This document shows, piece after piece, positions 16,268-24,828 of a stretch of 32,203 nucleotides of DNA. The notes below the pieces were generated by a model. It saw only the letters and a list, made by a program, of their open reading frames with translations. It ran no database searches and was not told the DNA's origin. The DNA lies in NCBI GenBank assembly GCA_043748015.1, contig JAYTOA010000111.1:1-32203 (forward strand), written 5' to 3'. This DNA comes from JAIBBG01 sp043748015 (GTDB lineage Bacteria > Bacteroidota > Bacteroidia > Flavobacteriales_D > Sanyastnellaceae). The translations under genes and the position numbers were made by a program. How positions within the stretch are numbered: the first letter of the stretch is position 1; the number at the start of each line of letters is the position of its first letter.

Positions 16268-17674
16268 TCAAATGTGCAGAGCACGCTTGGCTGTTGCATC
16301 CAACGCGGCTTCTTTAAAACACTCCGTAAAAGTTGGGTGAGCATGACTAATGCGCCCTATGTCTTCAGCGCTAGCGCGGAATTCCATAGCTACAACCGCT
16401 TCCGCAATCATGTCAGCAGCGCGCGGACCAACCATGTGCACACCGAGAATCTCATCAGTTTCCATATGTGCTAAAACCTTCACCTGACCATCGAGGTCCA
16501 TACTTGCGCGCGCTCTTCCGCTTGCTTTGAATGGAAAAGATCCGGTCTTGTAGGGAATACTTGCGGCCTTCAATTCCTCTTCGGTCTGACCGACTGCGGC
16601 GACTTCAGGCCATGTGTAAACAACGCCGGGAATCAAGTTGTAATTGATGTGAGGTTTTTGTCCGGCGATGGTCTCAGCAACGAAAATACCTTCCTCCTCT
16701 GCCTTGTGTGCAAGCATTGCGCCCTTGATTACGTCACCAATAGCGTAAATACCGGAAACGTTCGTTTGCAGATGTGCATCCACATTTACGCGTCCTCTTT
16801 CATCCAAAACAACACCCGCTTTATCAAGTCCTAATTTGTCTGTGTAGGGTTTTCTTCCCACCGCAACCAACACATAATCACCTTCCAACACCAATTCTTC
16901 ACCCTTTGCATTGTCAGCTTTCACGGTTACTGTTTTGCCTGTGGTGCTAACAGCTTTCACTTTATGTGAAAGATAAAAGTCGAAATTATTTTTCTTCAGA
17001 ACACGTTGCAAATCCTTTCCCAAGGTGCGATCCATCGTTGGAATAAGGCTGTCCATGAATTCAACCACGCTCACTTTCGCGCCGAGGCGACCATAAACGC
17101 TACCAAGCTCGAGGCCAATCACACCACCACCGATAACGATGAGATGCTTGGGAACCTCTTCCAGTTTGAGCGCTTCAGTACTTGTGATGATTCGCTTTTT
17201 GTCGATATTGATGAAAGGCAGGGAAGCAGGCTTAGATCCTGTTGCGATGATGATATTCTTCGCGCTGATCTTTTCTTCGCTGCCATCCGACTTAGCAATG
17301 TTCACAGTGTTTCTATCGAGAAATGATCCATGACCTGTGAAGACATCAATTTTATTTTTCTTCATCAAAAAATTGATACCACCTACAGTCTGATCGACAA
17401 CATCTTGCTTCCTTTTGATCATCTGTTTGATATTCACCTTCGGCTCGTTTTTCATATCGATGCCGTGCTCTTTGAAAGTGTGCAATGCATTGTGAAAATG
17501 CTCTGACGAATCAAGTAATGCTTTGCTTGGAATACAACCTACATTCAGGCATGTACCACCGAGCGAATTGTACTTTTCAATGATCGCGGTTTTGAGTCCG
17601 AGCTGTGCGCAACGAATGGCTGCGACATAACCGCCGGGACCCGAACCAATGATTACAACATCATAATTATTCAT
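16268..17674 (-). CDS. lpdA: Dihydrolipoyl dehydrogenase
   Basis: A 468-residue flavoprotein from the ATG at 17674; a GTG two codons earlier is possible. FAD motif VVIIGSGPGGYVAA (6-19), redox-active disulfide GGTCLNVGCIPSK (Cys42, Cys47), NAD motif VIGGGVIGLELGSVYGRLGA, second FAD motif YAIGDVI, and the catalytic base in HAHPTFTE near the C-terminus. It reoxidises the dihydrolipoyl arms of 2-oxo acid dehydrogenases and of the glycine cleavage system, whose GcvH is encoded at 28.3-28.7 kb in this window. Not clustered with E1/E2 genes here. A strong promoter match lies just upstream. Confidence 0.97.
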   Translation of the reverse strand: MNNYDVVIIGSGPGGYVAAIRCAQLGLKTAIIEKYNSLGGTCLNVGCIPSKALLDSSEHFHNALHTFKEHGIDMKNEPKVNIKQMIKRKQDVVDQTVGGINFLMKKNKIDVFTGHGSFLDRNTVNIAKSDGSEEKISAKNIIIATGSKPASLPFINIDKKRIITSTEALKLEEVPKHLIVIGGGVIGLELGSVYGRLGAKVSVVEFMDSLIPTMDRTLGKDLQRVLKKNNFDFYLSHKVKAVSTTGKTVTVKADNAKGEELVLEGDYVLVAVGRKPYTDKLGLDKAGVVLDERGRVNVDAHLQTNVSGIYAIGDVIKGAMLAHKAEEEGIFVAETIAGQKPHINYNLIPGVVYTWPEVAAVGQTEEELKAASIPYKTGSFPFKASGRARASMDLDGQVKVLAHMETDEILGVHMVGPRAADMIAEAVVAMEFRASAEDIGRISHAHPTFTECFKEAALDATAKRALHI

Positions 17675-17697
17675 ATTCACCTATAATTTTCAGGATG

Positions 17698-17725
17698 CAA
17701 AAGTATATCAGATGGAGAGTCGCAA
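17698..17725 (-). promoter_or_regulatory. Promoter of lpdA
   Basis: Minus strand TTG (17725-17723), a 17-bp spacer, TACTTTTG (17705-17698). Transcription would start only a few bases to about 17 nt upstream of the ATG, a short leader. Confidence 0.55.
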
Positions 17726-17798
17726 TTCGTACCCGGGTTTCGAAAGCAATTCTTCAGGCTAAGATGTTTCGATGAATGCGGTACGCAACCAATATTAT

Positions 17799-18737
17799 TC
17801 ACTCCTCTAAAAGTGTTGCTCGTTTCGGTTGAGAGAATTTTCTTTTCAGCGAAAGACTTGAATAACCAATCCAGTTCATCAGAAATCCCCATACACCGGT
17901 GCGTTGAGGAAAGACAGAACAATACTCAATAAACGGAAGATGATGGATGTATCTCAACGTCTCCTGTTTATAATGTGCGATTACTTTTTCATTGCCTGAA
18001 GAGCGCCATGCGAGCAGTCTTTTCAAGTGATAAGTCTTATAAATTTTCGGCTGGATATTTTTGAAATTATGCTGAATGAATCGAATCTCACTGCCGGCGT
18101 GTTTTTGACGCACTTCACCATCCGTCCAGTGAATGATGACTGTCGGTTTCCAGCTGGCAACGAAAACATATTTCACAGCAAATCTTGAGAAAAAATCAAA
18201 GTCCTGATGTCGATGTAATTGTTCATCGAACATAATATTTTTCGCAGCTTCAGTTCGAACAAGAAATGAAGGTGTTCCCGCAAAACCAATGCTCAAGAGA
18301 TACTCAACAGGATGAAGGTGTGATGGCATATCAACACTTGGAATATATCTTTTCGAAGTGCCGTTATCAATAAACGAGCTACCAAATATTCCATCGGCGT
18401 TTCTTTCTCTCAGCTCCTCAACTTTCACGGTAAGATGATCCGGCATCCATTCATCATCGCTGTCAAGAAACCCAATAAGTTCGCCCTTCGCATTATCGAT
18501 GCCTTTGTTGCGCATCACATTCGCATTCGATTTCAAATCACTTCTGAAGTAGTGGATTTTTTCATTATTGAATCCACTTATCACAGCGGGAATATCAATT
18601 GAAGATGCATCATCCATCACAAGAATTTCCAGATTTACGTACGATTGATTGAGCACAGAACCAATAGCACGCTTCAATTCCATCTCTCTGTTGTGAACAG
18701 GAATGATAACGGAAACGAGCGGCGATTGGGAGAGCAT
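17799..18737 (-). CDS. Glycosyltransferase family 2
   Basis: A 312-residue GT-A-type glycosyltransferase from the ATG at 18737. It starts SPLVSVIIPVHNREMELKRA, with VLNQSY, EILVMDDAS (nucleotide-binding Asp), the metal-binding FLDSDDEW, and FDFFSRFAVKYVF, all in family order. A longer frame to 18791 exists, but the promoter box at 18753-18760 lies inside it, so the shorter start is preferred. There is no membrane segment. The gene is divergent from a polysaccharide ABC exporter, so it probably adds a sugar to the exported O-antigen or capsule; donor and acceptor are unknown. Confidence 0.9.
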   Translation of the reverse strand: MLSQSPLVSVIIPVHNREMELKRAIGSVLNQSYVNLEILVMDDASSIDIPAVISGFNNEKIHYFRSDLKSNANVMRNKGIDNAKGELIGFLDSDDEWMPDHLTVKVEELRERNADGIFGSSFIDNGTSKRYIPSVDMPSHLHPVEYLLSIGFAGTPSFLVRTEAAKNIMFDEQLHRHQDFDFFSRFAVKYVFVASWKPTVIIHWTDGEVRQKHAGSEIRFIQHNFKNIQPKIYKTYHLKRLLAWRSSGNEKVIAHYKQETLRYIHHLPFIEYCSVFPQRTGVWGFLMNWIGYSSLSLKRKFSQPKRATLLEE

Positions 18738-18752
18738 GGAAATTTTTGTGGT

Positions 18753-18778
18753 CAAATATAGATACTCCCTTTTCGCAA
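18753..18778 (-). promoter_or_regulatory. Promoter of the glycosyltransferase gene
   Basis: Minus strand TATATTTG (18760-18753), an exact -7 match, with TTG at 18778-18776 after a rather short 15-bp spacer. The leader to the ATG at 18737 would be about 10 nt. Confidence 0.5.
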
Positions 18779-18863
18779 GAAGCTCATTCACAGAATGGCT
18801 ATGCGTCCATCATTCCACCTACACCCAAAGAAGCGTTCACAAGCAGTGCGTCGTCAAGTTTGT

Positions 18864-18895
18864 TTTGAACTTGCGTATAGATGTGTCTACATTTG
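18864..18895 (+). promoter_or_regulatory. Promoter of the polysaccharide ABC exporter genes
   Basis: TTTG (18864-18867), a 20-bp spacer, TACATTTG (18888-18895). The -7 box lies within the longer frame that begins at 18881, which argues for the ATG at 18905 as the true start. Confidence 0.6.
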
Positions 18896-18904
18896 GCCAC
18901 GGGT

Positions 18905-19768
18905 ATGAGTCAACCGAACGAAAGCAACGAACATTGGGATTTGGTGATCAGGTCGAAGACGCATTGGTTGAGTGTCAATCTTGCGGAACTTTGGCGGTAT
19001 CGCGATTTGCTAATGCTACTCGTGATGCGCGATTACAAAGCATCATTTAAACAAACCATACTTGGTCCAGTTTGGTTTTTTATTCAACCACTTCTTACTT
19101 CTTCAGTGTACGCTGTCATTTTCGGAATGATTGCGAAACTTGGAACAGACGGCAATCCGCGCATGTTGTTTTATATGTCAGGTGTTATCATGTGGAATTA
19201 TTTTTCCACTTGTTTGAATTCGACTTCGAACACATTTGTGACCAATGCGAACATTTTTGGTAAAGTTTATTTTCCAAGATTGATCATGCCTGTGTCGGTT
19301 GTGATTTCAAATCTCCTTCGATTTTCCGTTCAGTATTTGTTCTTCGTTGGTCTGCTGGCTTATTACATGTTTCAGGAAAATGCAACAGTTCACCTTACAT
19401 GGGCAGTTGCGCTAACACCGGTCTTTTTGGTGATTATGGCCTTGCTTGGCCTTTCGATGGGATTGATTGTTTCATCCATGACCACCAAGTACCGCGACCT
19501 CACGCACCTTGTGGCGTTTGGTGTGCAGCTCATGATGTATGCCACCCCAGTAGTTTATCCGGCATCGGAGCTTCCTGAGAAATGGCAAAAGATTCTTCAA
19601 CTCAATCCGATGACAGCAGTTATTGAGGGTTTTCGATTCGCTTATTTAGGATCGGGATCGTTCACGAGTACTGCGTTATTGTATAGTGCAGGAGTAACAT
19701 TGGTACTTCTATTCATAGCTGTATTGTTGTTCAATAAGGTTGAAAAAAGTTTTATGGATACTGTTTAG
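18905..19768 (+). CDS. Polysaccharide ABC transporter permease (Wzm/TagG-like)
   Basis: A 287-residue ABC-2-type permease. A cytoplasmic N-terminal helix (LAELWRYRDLLMLLVMRDYK) leads to six hydrophobic segments; TILGPVWFFIQPLL and NPMTAVIEGFRFAYLG are conserved positions of the Wzm/KpsM/TagG family. With its ATPase, whose gene begins 6 bp downstream, it exports lipid-linked O-antigen, capsule or a similar glycan across the inner membrane. The start was chosen from the promoter position. No other polysaccharide genes follow on this strand, so the exporter pair and one glycosyltransferase are all of the locus visible here. Confidence 0.93.
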   Translation: MSQPNESNEHWDLVIRSKTHWLSVNLAELWRYRDLLMLLVMRDYKASFKQTILGPVWFFIQPLLTSSVYAVIFGMIAKLGTDGNPRMLFYMSGVIMWNYFSTCLNSTSNTFVTNANIFGKVYFPRLIMPVSVVISNLLRFSVQYLFFVGLLAYYMFQENATVHLTWAVALTPVFLVIMALLGLSMGLIVSSMTTKYRDLTHLVAFGVQLMMYATPVVYPASELPEKWQKILQLNPMTAVIEGFRFAYLGSGSFTSTALLYSAGVTLVLLFIAVLLFNKVEKSFMDTV

Positions 19769-19774
19769 CATATT

Positions 19775-21052
19775 ATGTCGCAAGAAGTCCTAAAAGCAGA
19801 AGATGTCAGCAAGATGTACCGTCTTGGTTTGGTGAGTACCAAATCCCTTGCCCATGACCTCAACCGTTGGTGGCACAATGTGCGCGGTAATGAAGATCCC
19901 TATTTGAAAGTGGGCGAATCCAACGACAGATCAGTCGTGGGCGAAAGCGATTACGTGTGGGCTTTAAAGGACATCAATTTTTCCATTACCCAAGGAGAAG
20001 CAGTTGGAATCATTGGTCGCAATGGTGCGGGAAAATCCACCTTACTCAAGTTGCTTTCACGTGTGACGCAGCCGACAACAGGACTTATCAAAGTACGCGG
20101 GCGAATTGCCAGCTTACTTGAAGTAGGAACAGGTTTTCATCCTGAATTGACCGGTAGAGAAAACATTTTTCTCAATGGAGCCATACTTGGAATGCGCAAG
20201 AAAGAAATTGCGCGCAAGCTGGATGAAATCATTTCATTCAGCGGCGTGGAGCGATATATCGACACACCGGTAAAGCGATACAGTAGCGGAATGTATGTTC
20301 GACTTGCATTCGCCGTAGCGGCGCATCTCGAAAGTGAAATTCTGATAGTAGATGAAGTACTTGCTGTCGGCGATGCTGAATTTCAGAAAAAATGCCTTGG
20401 CAAAATGGGCCAGGTAAGCAAGGGTGAGGGACGCACAGTATTGTTTGTGAGCCACAATATGCACGCGATAAAATCGCTTTGTCAGCGAGCGATCTACATG
20501 CAGAATGGAACGATGCAAAGTGATGGCCCTGCACCGTTGATCGTTGATCAATATCTGTCAGGATATGACAGCATGGATACTGCGAGAACGTACGTAAGTG
20601 AAGCATTGGATAAGCCCGTTTTCCTCTCTGGAGCAATGTGTCGCAATGCGGAAGGAAAAGAGAAATACATGTTCACTGCAGATGAGCCGATCACCATTGA
20701 TTTCACTTTGAAGAAACAATCGCCAATTCGTGGTGTATTTCTTCATTTGCTCATCAAGAATAATGAAGAGATCGTTGTGTTGGAAACCGACAGCAAAGAA
20801 GGCGGATATATTCGCATCGACACCGATAGTGAAGGTGTTTTCAAATCAAGCGTTACGATTCCCAAAAGACTTCTACGCTCTGGAAGATTTCATTTGACCA
20901 TGGGAATTGCGAGCACTCAGAACGATCCATTTCAAATTCAGTCACTCGATTCATTTATGTCATTCGACGTGTTGGCAGATAAGACACCGAGAGATGCGCG
21001 TCGCAATTCTGTGCTATCTACCATTCTTGACTGGAAAGAAACGGGGTCATAA
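19775..21052 (+). CDS. Polysaccharide ABC transporter ATP-binding protein (Wzt/TagH-like) with C-terminal glycan-binding domain
   Basis: A 425-residue protein. The nucleotide-binding domain (about 1-265) has Walker A GRNGAGKST (81-89), the family signature KRYSSGMYVRLAFAVAAHL, Walker B ILIVDEVLAVGD and the switch His in FVSHNMHA. After it comes a beta-rich region (about 275-410) in the place of the Wzt C-terminal domain, which in characterised Wzt proteins recognises the modified end of the polysaccharide; this suggests a transporter that checks for a terminal cap. Its gene follows the permease by 6 bp and ends at a shared terminator region. Confidence 0.93.
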   Translation: MSQEVLKAEDVSKMYRLGLVSTKSLAHDLNRWWHNVRGNEDPYLKVGESNDRSVVGESDYVWALKDINFSITQGEAVGIIGRNGAGKSTLLKLLSRVTQPTTGLIKVRGRIASLLEVGTGFHPELTGRENIFLNGAILGMRKKEIARKLDEIISFSGVERYIDTPVKRYSSGMYVRLAFAVAAHLESEILIVDEVLAVGDAEFQKKCLGKMGQVSKGEGRTVLFVSHNMHAIKSLCQRAIYMQNGTMQSDGPAPLIVDQYLSGYDSMDTARTYVSEALDKPVFLSGAMCRNAEGKEKYMFTADEPITIDFTLKKQSPIRGVFLHLLIKNNEEIVVLETDSKEGGYIRIDTDSEGVFKSSVTIPKRLLRSGRFHLTMGIASTQNDPFQIQSLDSFMSFDVLADKTPRDARRNSVLSTILDWKETGS

Positions 21053-21082
21053 AAAAAGGTGAAACCCTAAAGCTTCACCCTT
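21051..21082 (-). terminator. Terminator between convergent wzt-like and sorting-domain genes
   Basis: Minus strand GGTGAA (21079-21074), a 10-nt loop, TTCACC (21063-21058), then seven T (21057-21051). The T tract reaches into the stop codon of the convergent ABC ATPase gene. It serves the leftward gene ending at 21105; on the plus strand the hairpin is followed only by a short T run, so it may act weakly in that direction. Confidence 0.7.
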
Positions 21083-21104
21083 TCAATATATCGCGAGCGA
21101 TAAT

Positions 21105-21440
21105 TTAGTTTCGTTGTAATTTCAGTGTCTTGGTTTTGCCGTCAGCAGCAATCACCTGCACCATATAAATTCCTTTCCTCAGATTTTCTATGGGCAAATC
21201 TGCACTTGCGCATGGCTCATCGTTGCTCATATACATCTGAGAAAACATTGTCTTTCCGGTAAGATCGAGCACCTTCAAAGTAAATGATTGATTGATTGCT
21301 TCATCAAAAACCAATTCAGCTCTTCCGTCTACACTAGCTATTCTGACAGTCGAAACAGGATGCTGTGTACGATCCTGAGCGACAAGATTTGTGCTGTAGA
21401 TATTGAGGATAATAAAAGCGAGAAGTAATAATTTCTTCAT
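21105..21440 (-). CDS. Small secreted protein consisting mainly of a T9SS type A sorting domain
   Basis: A 111-residue product with signal peptide MKKLLLLAFIILNIYSTNLVAQ. Almost all of the rest is a Por secretion-tail (type A) C-terminal domain: SFTLKVLDLTGKTMF, SADLPIENLRKGIYMVQV, and the ending KTKTLKLQRN with its terminal basic pair. This domain normally directs large cargo through the outer-membrane T9SS translocon and is removed on the surface. Here there is no cargo of any size before it (about 10-15 residues). The gene has its own promoter and terminator, so it is a separate unit. It could be a decoy, a surface peptide or a remnant. Confidence 0.8.
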   Translation of the reverse strand: MKKLLLLAFIILNIYSTNLVAQDRTQHPVSTVRIASVDGRAELVFDEAINQSFTLKVLDLTGKTMFSQMYMSNDEPCASADLPIENLRKGIYMVQVIAADGKTKTLKLQRN

Positions 21441-21498
21441 ACGTTTATTTTTATAGGACAGGCGAAAACAAGAATCTTGCCTTTTCCTTCTACAGTCG

Positions 21499-21532
21499 CA
21501 AAAATAAATGGTTTCATTTGTTCGCCATCAAA
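21499..21532 (-). promoter_or_regulatory. Promoter of the sorting-domain protein gene
   Basis: Minus strand TTTG (21532-21529), a 22-bp spacer, TATTTTTG (21506-21499). The leader would be about 50 nt. Confidence 0.5.
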
Positions 21533-21558
21533 ATCTCATGACAATAAAATGGCATAAA

Positions 21559-23652
21559 TCAAAACTGCAGGCGCAACTGGATATGAATATCCGACTTTGT
21601 AGTTCCCATTATCTCAGTGTTTCCGCTGGAAATAATCGTCCGATCCGTGTAAATCCATGTGGCATATCTTACCCATAAGTCGAGACCGCGGGCAATGTCA
21701 ACCTTTACCATTCCATAAATTCTTGAGCCCTTGTAGGCATATGGCAAAATGCTAAAGGCATATAAGACATCCGTTTCAAATGCGTATAGTTTGCTGTTCC
21801 AGTCGTTGGTATCAAACAGAGCATAACGGGCAGTGAAACTATACTTCGATCCGAGCTTTTTAAATATTACGTCCTGATAAATGAGAAATCCTTTGTCCAC
21901 AGTTCCTTCTTTTTTGAAGGTTGTCCATTCAGCGCGTGTTTTCATTTGCACATTTGGATGCACTTGATACACGCCGTGTACTCTCCAGTTTTCCTGTAAA
22001 GTTTCAACAGGATAAGAGATCAACAAATCCGGATCGGCAGAGTTCTGTTCTTTCGTTTTTCTTCTGTAGCGCATGTAGAATTCATGCTTTCTGTCGGGTT
22101 TGTAGTTGAGCTGAGCCAGATAATCAGTCATCTCGCTTGGAGAGTCTGTTCTGAATTGCAACCAAGGAAATTTCACCATATCAGAGTATGCAGTGAGGGT
22201 GAATTTCGAATTCAAATTGGCCTGAATGCCAACGAAGAGACCACGTTCATTGTTCGCAACGGTGTTGTTCTCACCAAATACGTTAGTGCGTAAACTTTGA
22301 TAATCTCTTCCGTAGTGACGATGCACTGCGCTGATGGAAAGAGACGGATGAACAGATACAACCATCCCGTTGATGGCAGAGAAACCTCCATTGAGACTAC
22401 GCGAAAATTCACCAAAGAAATTGGCATTGCGAATGACGCCTTGGTAGTCGATTCCTGTTGTCAGGTTTTGACTTCCACTGTATCGTCCATACTTATATAG
22501 TCCTGTGCTTTGCGAAATTGGAAATGCAAATTCCGTTCGCACCGCTGTTGCACCTACGCTAAAAGTTTTGAATGTATACTTCAGATTTCCGCCATAAATC
22601 GTTTCCTGGAGTTGATTTTTCTGAGCGATTTCACTCGCTGTTCTGTGCAATCCGGAAATAGGAAGTGAAGTAGCGAGATAGCTATCATCGGTAAGTAAAG
22701 TGTCCACCTGTAGAGCAGCATTCGCGTCGATTTTACGCAAAGAGTAAAAACCGGTAAGTTCAAATTTTCCAAACCCAACTGTTGCTCCTGCGCCCCTCAT
22801 AAAGTTTCCTTCCTGAACGGAAGAATATGGTCTCAAACCGAGGGCATTTCTTTTCACGTTCAATACGAAAGCAGATTTACCGAAAGCCAGGCCATTCCAG
22901 AAAGTAAGGCCCTGTCCAAACAACGCCTGAAAATCGCCGATGACTATTTTTTTCAACCAGGCCTTTCCGGAATACATGATATGAAAACTGCTGAAGTCAG
23001 GACCGTTTTTCAATGTCTCTCCGGGATCCTTTTCCATGGTGAATCCCGCGCGAAAACTTTTGCGGTATTGCATCCTATAACGTGTGTACATATAGTCGGG
23101 CGACCCGGCAAAAGCAGGTATTCCCGTTTCCGCATCGGGAACAAAACCATCCTGCTTCTCCAGCACACGCTTATACCTCAGAAAGAGGTCGTGATTCATT
23201 TCCTTCGCAAACGTCTTGAAAGAAAAATCGCGTATTGATATTGTTGGTTGTACGGTAACGAAATAGGAAATATTTCGAATGGTAACAACATCGAAATCCT
23301 GCACTGCCTGCAACTCATAAATGCTTTGAAGCGATCCATATTTCTGCAAATGGCGTTGGAGGCTTGTAATTTGTATTTCTGTAAGCAAATAAAGTTCGCG
23401 CAATTCCTCTGTTCGCGCGCTGTTGAGGTTGAGTGGATGCTCGTAGTAGTAAGATAGATCTTCGAACAAATTGGTGTAATCCAACTCCACACCTTCATCC
23501 AAAGCGCCTGCAATTTCTTCGATACGTTGCTCAATGATGGAGTTTTTCATCTCGTCTGTTTGAGCAAAACCGGATATTGAGATGAATAACAACATCATCA
23601 ATAAATAACTGATTCGAGCAATGAGAGACGATATGCTTTTTGTAGCGATCAC
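21559..23652 (-). CDS. Helix-hairpin-helix protein with outer-membrane beta-barrel-like body
   Basis: A 697-residue protein with a signal peptide (about 1-30, ending ISGFAQ). Residues about 55-130 carry ComEA-like helix-hairpin-helix motifs (NLNSARTEELRELYLL and KYGSLQSIYELQAV). The remaining 550 residues are a series of amphipathic strands with aromatic girdles, such as LKYTFKTFSVGATAVRTEF and KHEFYMRYRRK, ending in an aromatic C-terminal residue (HIQLRLQF), as in outer-membrane barrels. It starts with GTG inside the stop codon of the PorV-like gene (GTGA overlap), so the two are translationally coupled. The family is widespread in Bacteroidota but its function is not known to me; the HhH part need not bind DNA in the periplasm. 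Confidence 0.75.
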   Translation of the reverse strand: MIATKSISSLIARISYLLMMLLFISISGFAQTDEMKNSIIEQRIEEIAGALDEGVELDYTNLFEDLSYYYEHPLNLNSARTEELRELYLLTEIQITSLQRHLQKYGSLQSIYELQAVQDFDVVTIRNISYFVTVQPTISIRDFSFKTFAKEMNHDLFLRYKRVLEKQDGFVPDAETGIPAFAGSPDYMYTRYRMQYRKSFRAGFTMEKDPGETLKNGPDFSSFHIMYSGKAWLKKIVIGDFQALFGQGLTFWNGLAFGKSAFVLNVKRNALGLRPYSSVQEGNFMRGAGATVGFGKFELTGFYSLRKIDANAALQVDTLLTDDSYLATSLPISGLHRTASEIAQKNQLQETIYGGNLKYTFKTFSVGATAVRTEFAFPISQSTGLYKYGRYSGSQNLTTGIDYQGVIRNANFFGEFSRSLNGGFSAINGMVVSVHPSLSISAVHRHYGRDYQSLRTNVFGENNTVANNERGLFVGIQANLNSKFTLTAYSDMVKFPWLQFRTDSPSEMTDYLAQLNYKPDRKHEFYMRYRRKTKEQNSADPDLLISYPVETLQENWRVHGVYQVHPNVQMKTRAEWTTFKKEGTVDKGFLIYQDVIFKKLGSKYSFTARYALFDTNDWNSKLYAFETDVLYAFSILPYAYKGSRIYGMVKVDIARGLDLWVRYATWIYTDRTIISSGNTEIMGTTKSDIHIQLRLQF

Positions 23653-24491
23653 TTTTTACCTACAGCATAAGTGAGTGACAATTGCGGAGTGAATCCAAGG
23701 ATGATGTGATAACCTGTTGCGACATCAAGTTGAAACGAACTGAGTTTCCATCCAAAGCCAAACGAATATTGAGCAGGTGTTGAACCGAATCCTGCGCGCA
23801 GAGCAAATTGCTCGACAAGCGCATACTCGATACCGGCACGGACACTCGGCGTAGCATCTGTAGCCTTACGAATCTCACCAGTAAGAATTACTTTTTCTGA
23901 AAATCTATAGCCTGCACCTATTCGAAGAATAGTAGGAATGCGTTCGTCATTGAAGTCGCTGAGGCGAGCTCTGTTCGGATTAGCAATGTGTGCCGCAAGA
24001 GAAATTTTATCATTCATCTTGTAAAGAAATCCACCTTCCACGCTTAGGCTAGAAGTTGTTCCATAGTTTTCAGCGATACGAGTGCTGTGATAATTGAATT
24101 GAAGTCCGAAAGAAAATTTATCATTCAATTTCAATGCGTATGCAAGCGCAGTTTTAGAAGTAGAAAAACTGCTGTAACCAAAAGAATGATAATTCAAACC
24201 AAATGCGCTGTTGCGAAGTGGCATTGCCACCACGACTCCTCGATCGCTCAATTCATTCAAGCCAAAACGGTTTTCGTAGTAAACACCAGCAGAAACGCCA
24301 TCGAGGTAAACAAGACCGGCTTGATTGTGCATGGAACTCCATACATCGTGTATAACCAGATACGCACCGCCCATGCCAGCAGCACGCGCTCCCGGGGAAT
24401 TTTGAGAAGTGCCCATGGGCACGAATGACATCAGCAACAAGAATGTTGCAATGACAGACTTATAAAATTGCTTGCTCGTTTTAAAGGTCAT
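23649..24491 (-). CDS. PorV/PorQ-like outer-membrane beta-barrel protein
   Basis: A 280-residue protein with a signal peptide (cleavage near residue 29, GTSQ|NS). It opens with GARAAGMGGAYLVIHDVWSS, followed by HNQAGLVYL, the N-terminal pattern of PorV/PorQ and UPF0164-type barrels of the FadL superfamily. Then come regular amphipathic strands (LKLNDKFSFGLQFNYHSTRI, GFGWKLSSFQLDVATGYH) to a final LSLTYAVGKK. PorV is the outer-membrane shuttle of the type IX system and PorQ one of its partners; this protein is shorter than PorV and sits with the HhH-barrel gene, so a related but separate role is likely. Its start is at 24491, 118 bp from the tRNA gene. Confidence 0.8.
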   Translation of the reverse strand: MTFKTSKQFYKSVIATFLLLMSFVPMGTSQNSPGARAAGMGGAYLVIHDVWSSMHNQAGLVYLDGVSAGVYYENRFGLNELSDRGVVVAMPLRNSAFGLNYHSFGYSSFSTSKTALAYALKLNDKFSFGLQFNYHSTRIAENYGTTSSLSVEGGFLYKMNDKISLAAHIANPNRARLSDFNDERIPTILRIGAGYRFSEKVILTGEIRKATDATPSVRAGIEYALVEQFALRAGFGSTPAQYSFGFGWKLSSFQLDVATGYHIILGFTPQLSLTYAVGKK

Positions 24492-24561
24492 ACAATCAGG
24501 TCAATTCGCTGTAGAAAAGGTGCAAAGTAGTAAATATCAAAGATTTTCAATTCACTTAGAT

Positions 24562-24589
24562 TTTGAAACGGTGGTGCACCATATATTTG
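24562..24589 (+). promoter_or_regulatory. Promoter of tRNA-Leu
   Basis: TTTG (24562-24565), a 16-bp spacer and TATATTTG (24582-24589), 20 bp upstream of the mature tRNA 5' end. No terminator is seen after the tRNA, so trigger factor may be read from here as well. Confidence 0.55.
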
Positions 24590-24609
24590 CGCCCCTTTTA
24601 TTGAAAGCC

Positions 24610-24691
24610 GCGGGCGTGGCGAAATTGGTAGACGCGCCAGACTTAGGATCTGGTGCCGCGAGGTATGGGGGTTCGAGTCCCTCCGCCCGCA
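24610..24691 (+). tRNA. tRNA-Leu (anticodon UAG)
   Basis: Acceptor stem GCGGGCG (24610-24616) pairs with CGCCCGC (24684-24690), discriminator A at 24691. The anticodon stem CCAGA/TCTGG encloses loop CTTAGGA with anticodon TAG at 24644-24646. A class II variable arm (GTGCCGCGAGGTAT region) and T loop GTTCGAGTC are present, as expected for leucine. CCA is not encoded. Confidence 0.96.
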
Positions 24692-24828
24692 CAAAAATGT
24701 GCACTTGTTGATTTGATGATTTGAGGACGTAGCGATTTGAAGCGTTGGTTGAAAGCCTTAACAGGCCACCAGAGGCCCAAAGCGGAATCGATCAGCAAAT
24801 CAGCGAGTCATTAAATCATCAAGTAATC

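Noticed and set aside
24472..24711. 79-residue plus-strand frame ending in AKLVDAPDLGSGAARYGGSS, and a 68-residue minus-strand frame at 24488-24694
   Set aside because: Both run through tRNA-Leu; these peptides are the familiar mistranslations of tRNA genes.
24745..24828. 28-codon upstream extension of trigger factor
   Set aside because: The extension is repeat-like spacer DNA, and the family N-terminus begins at the ATG at 24829.
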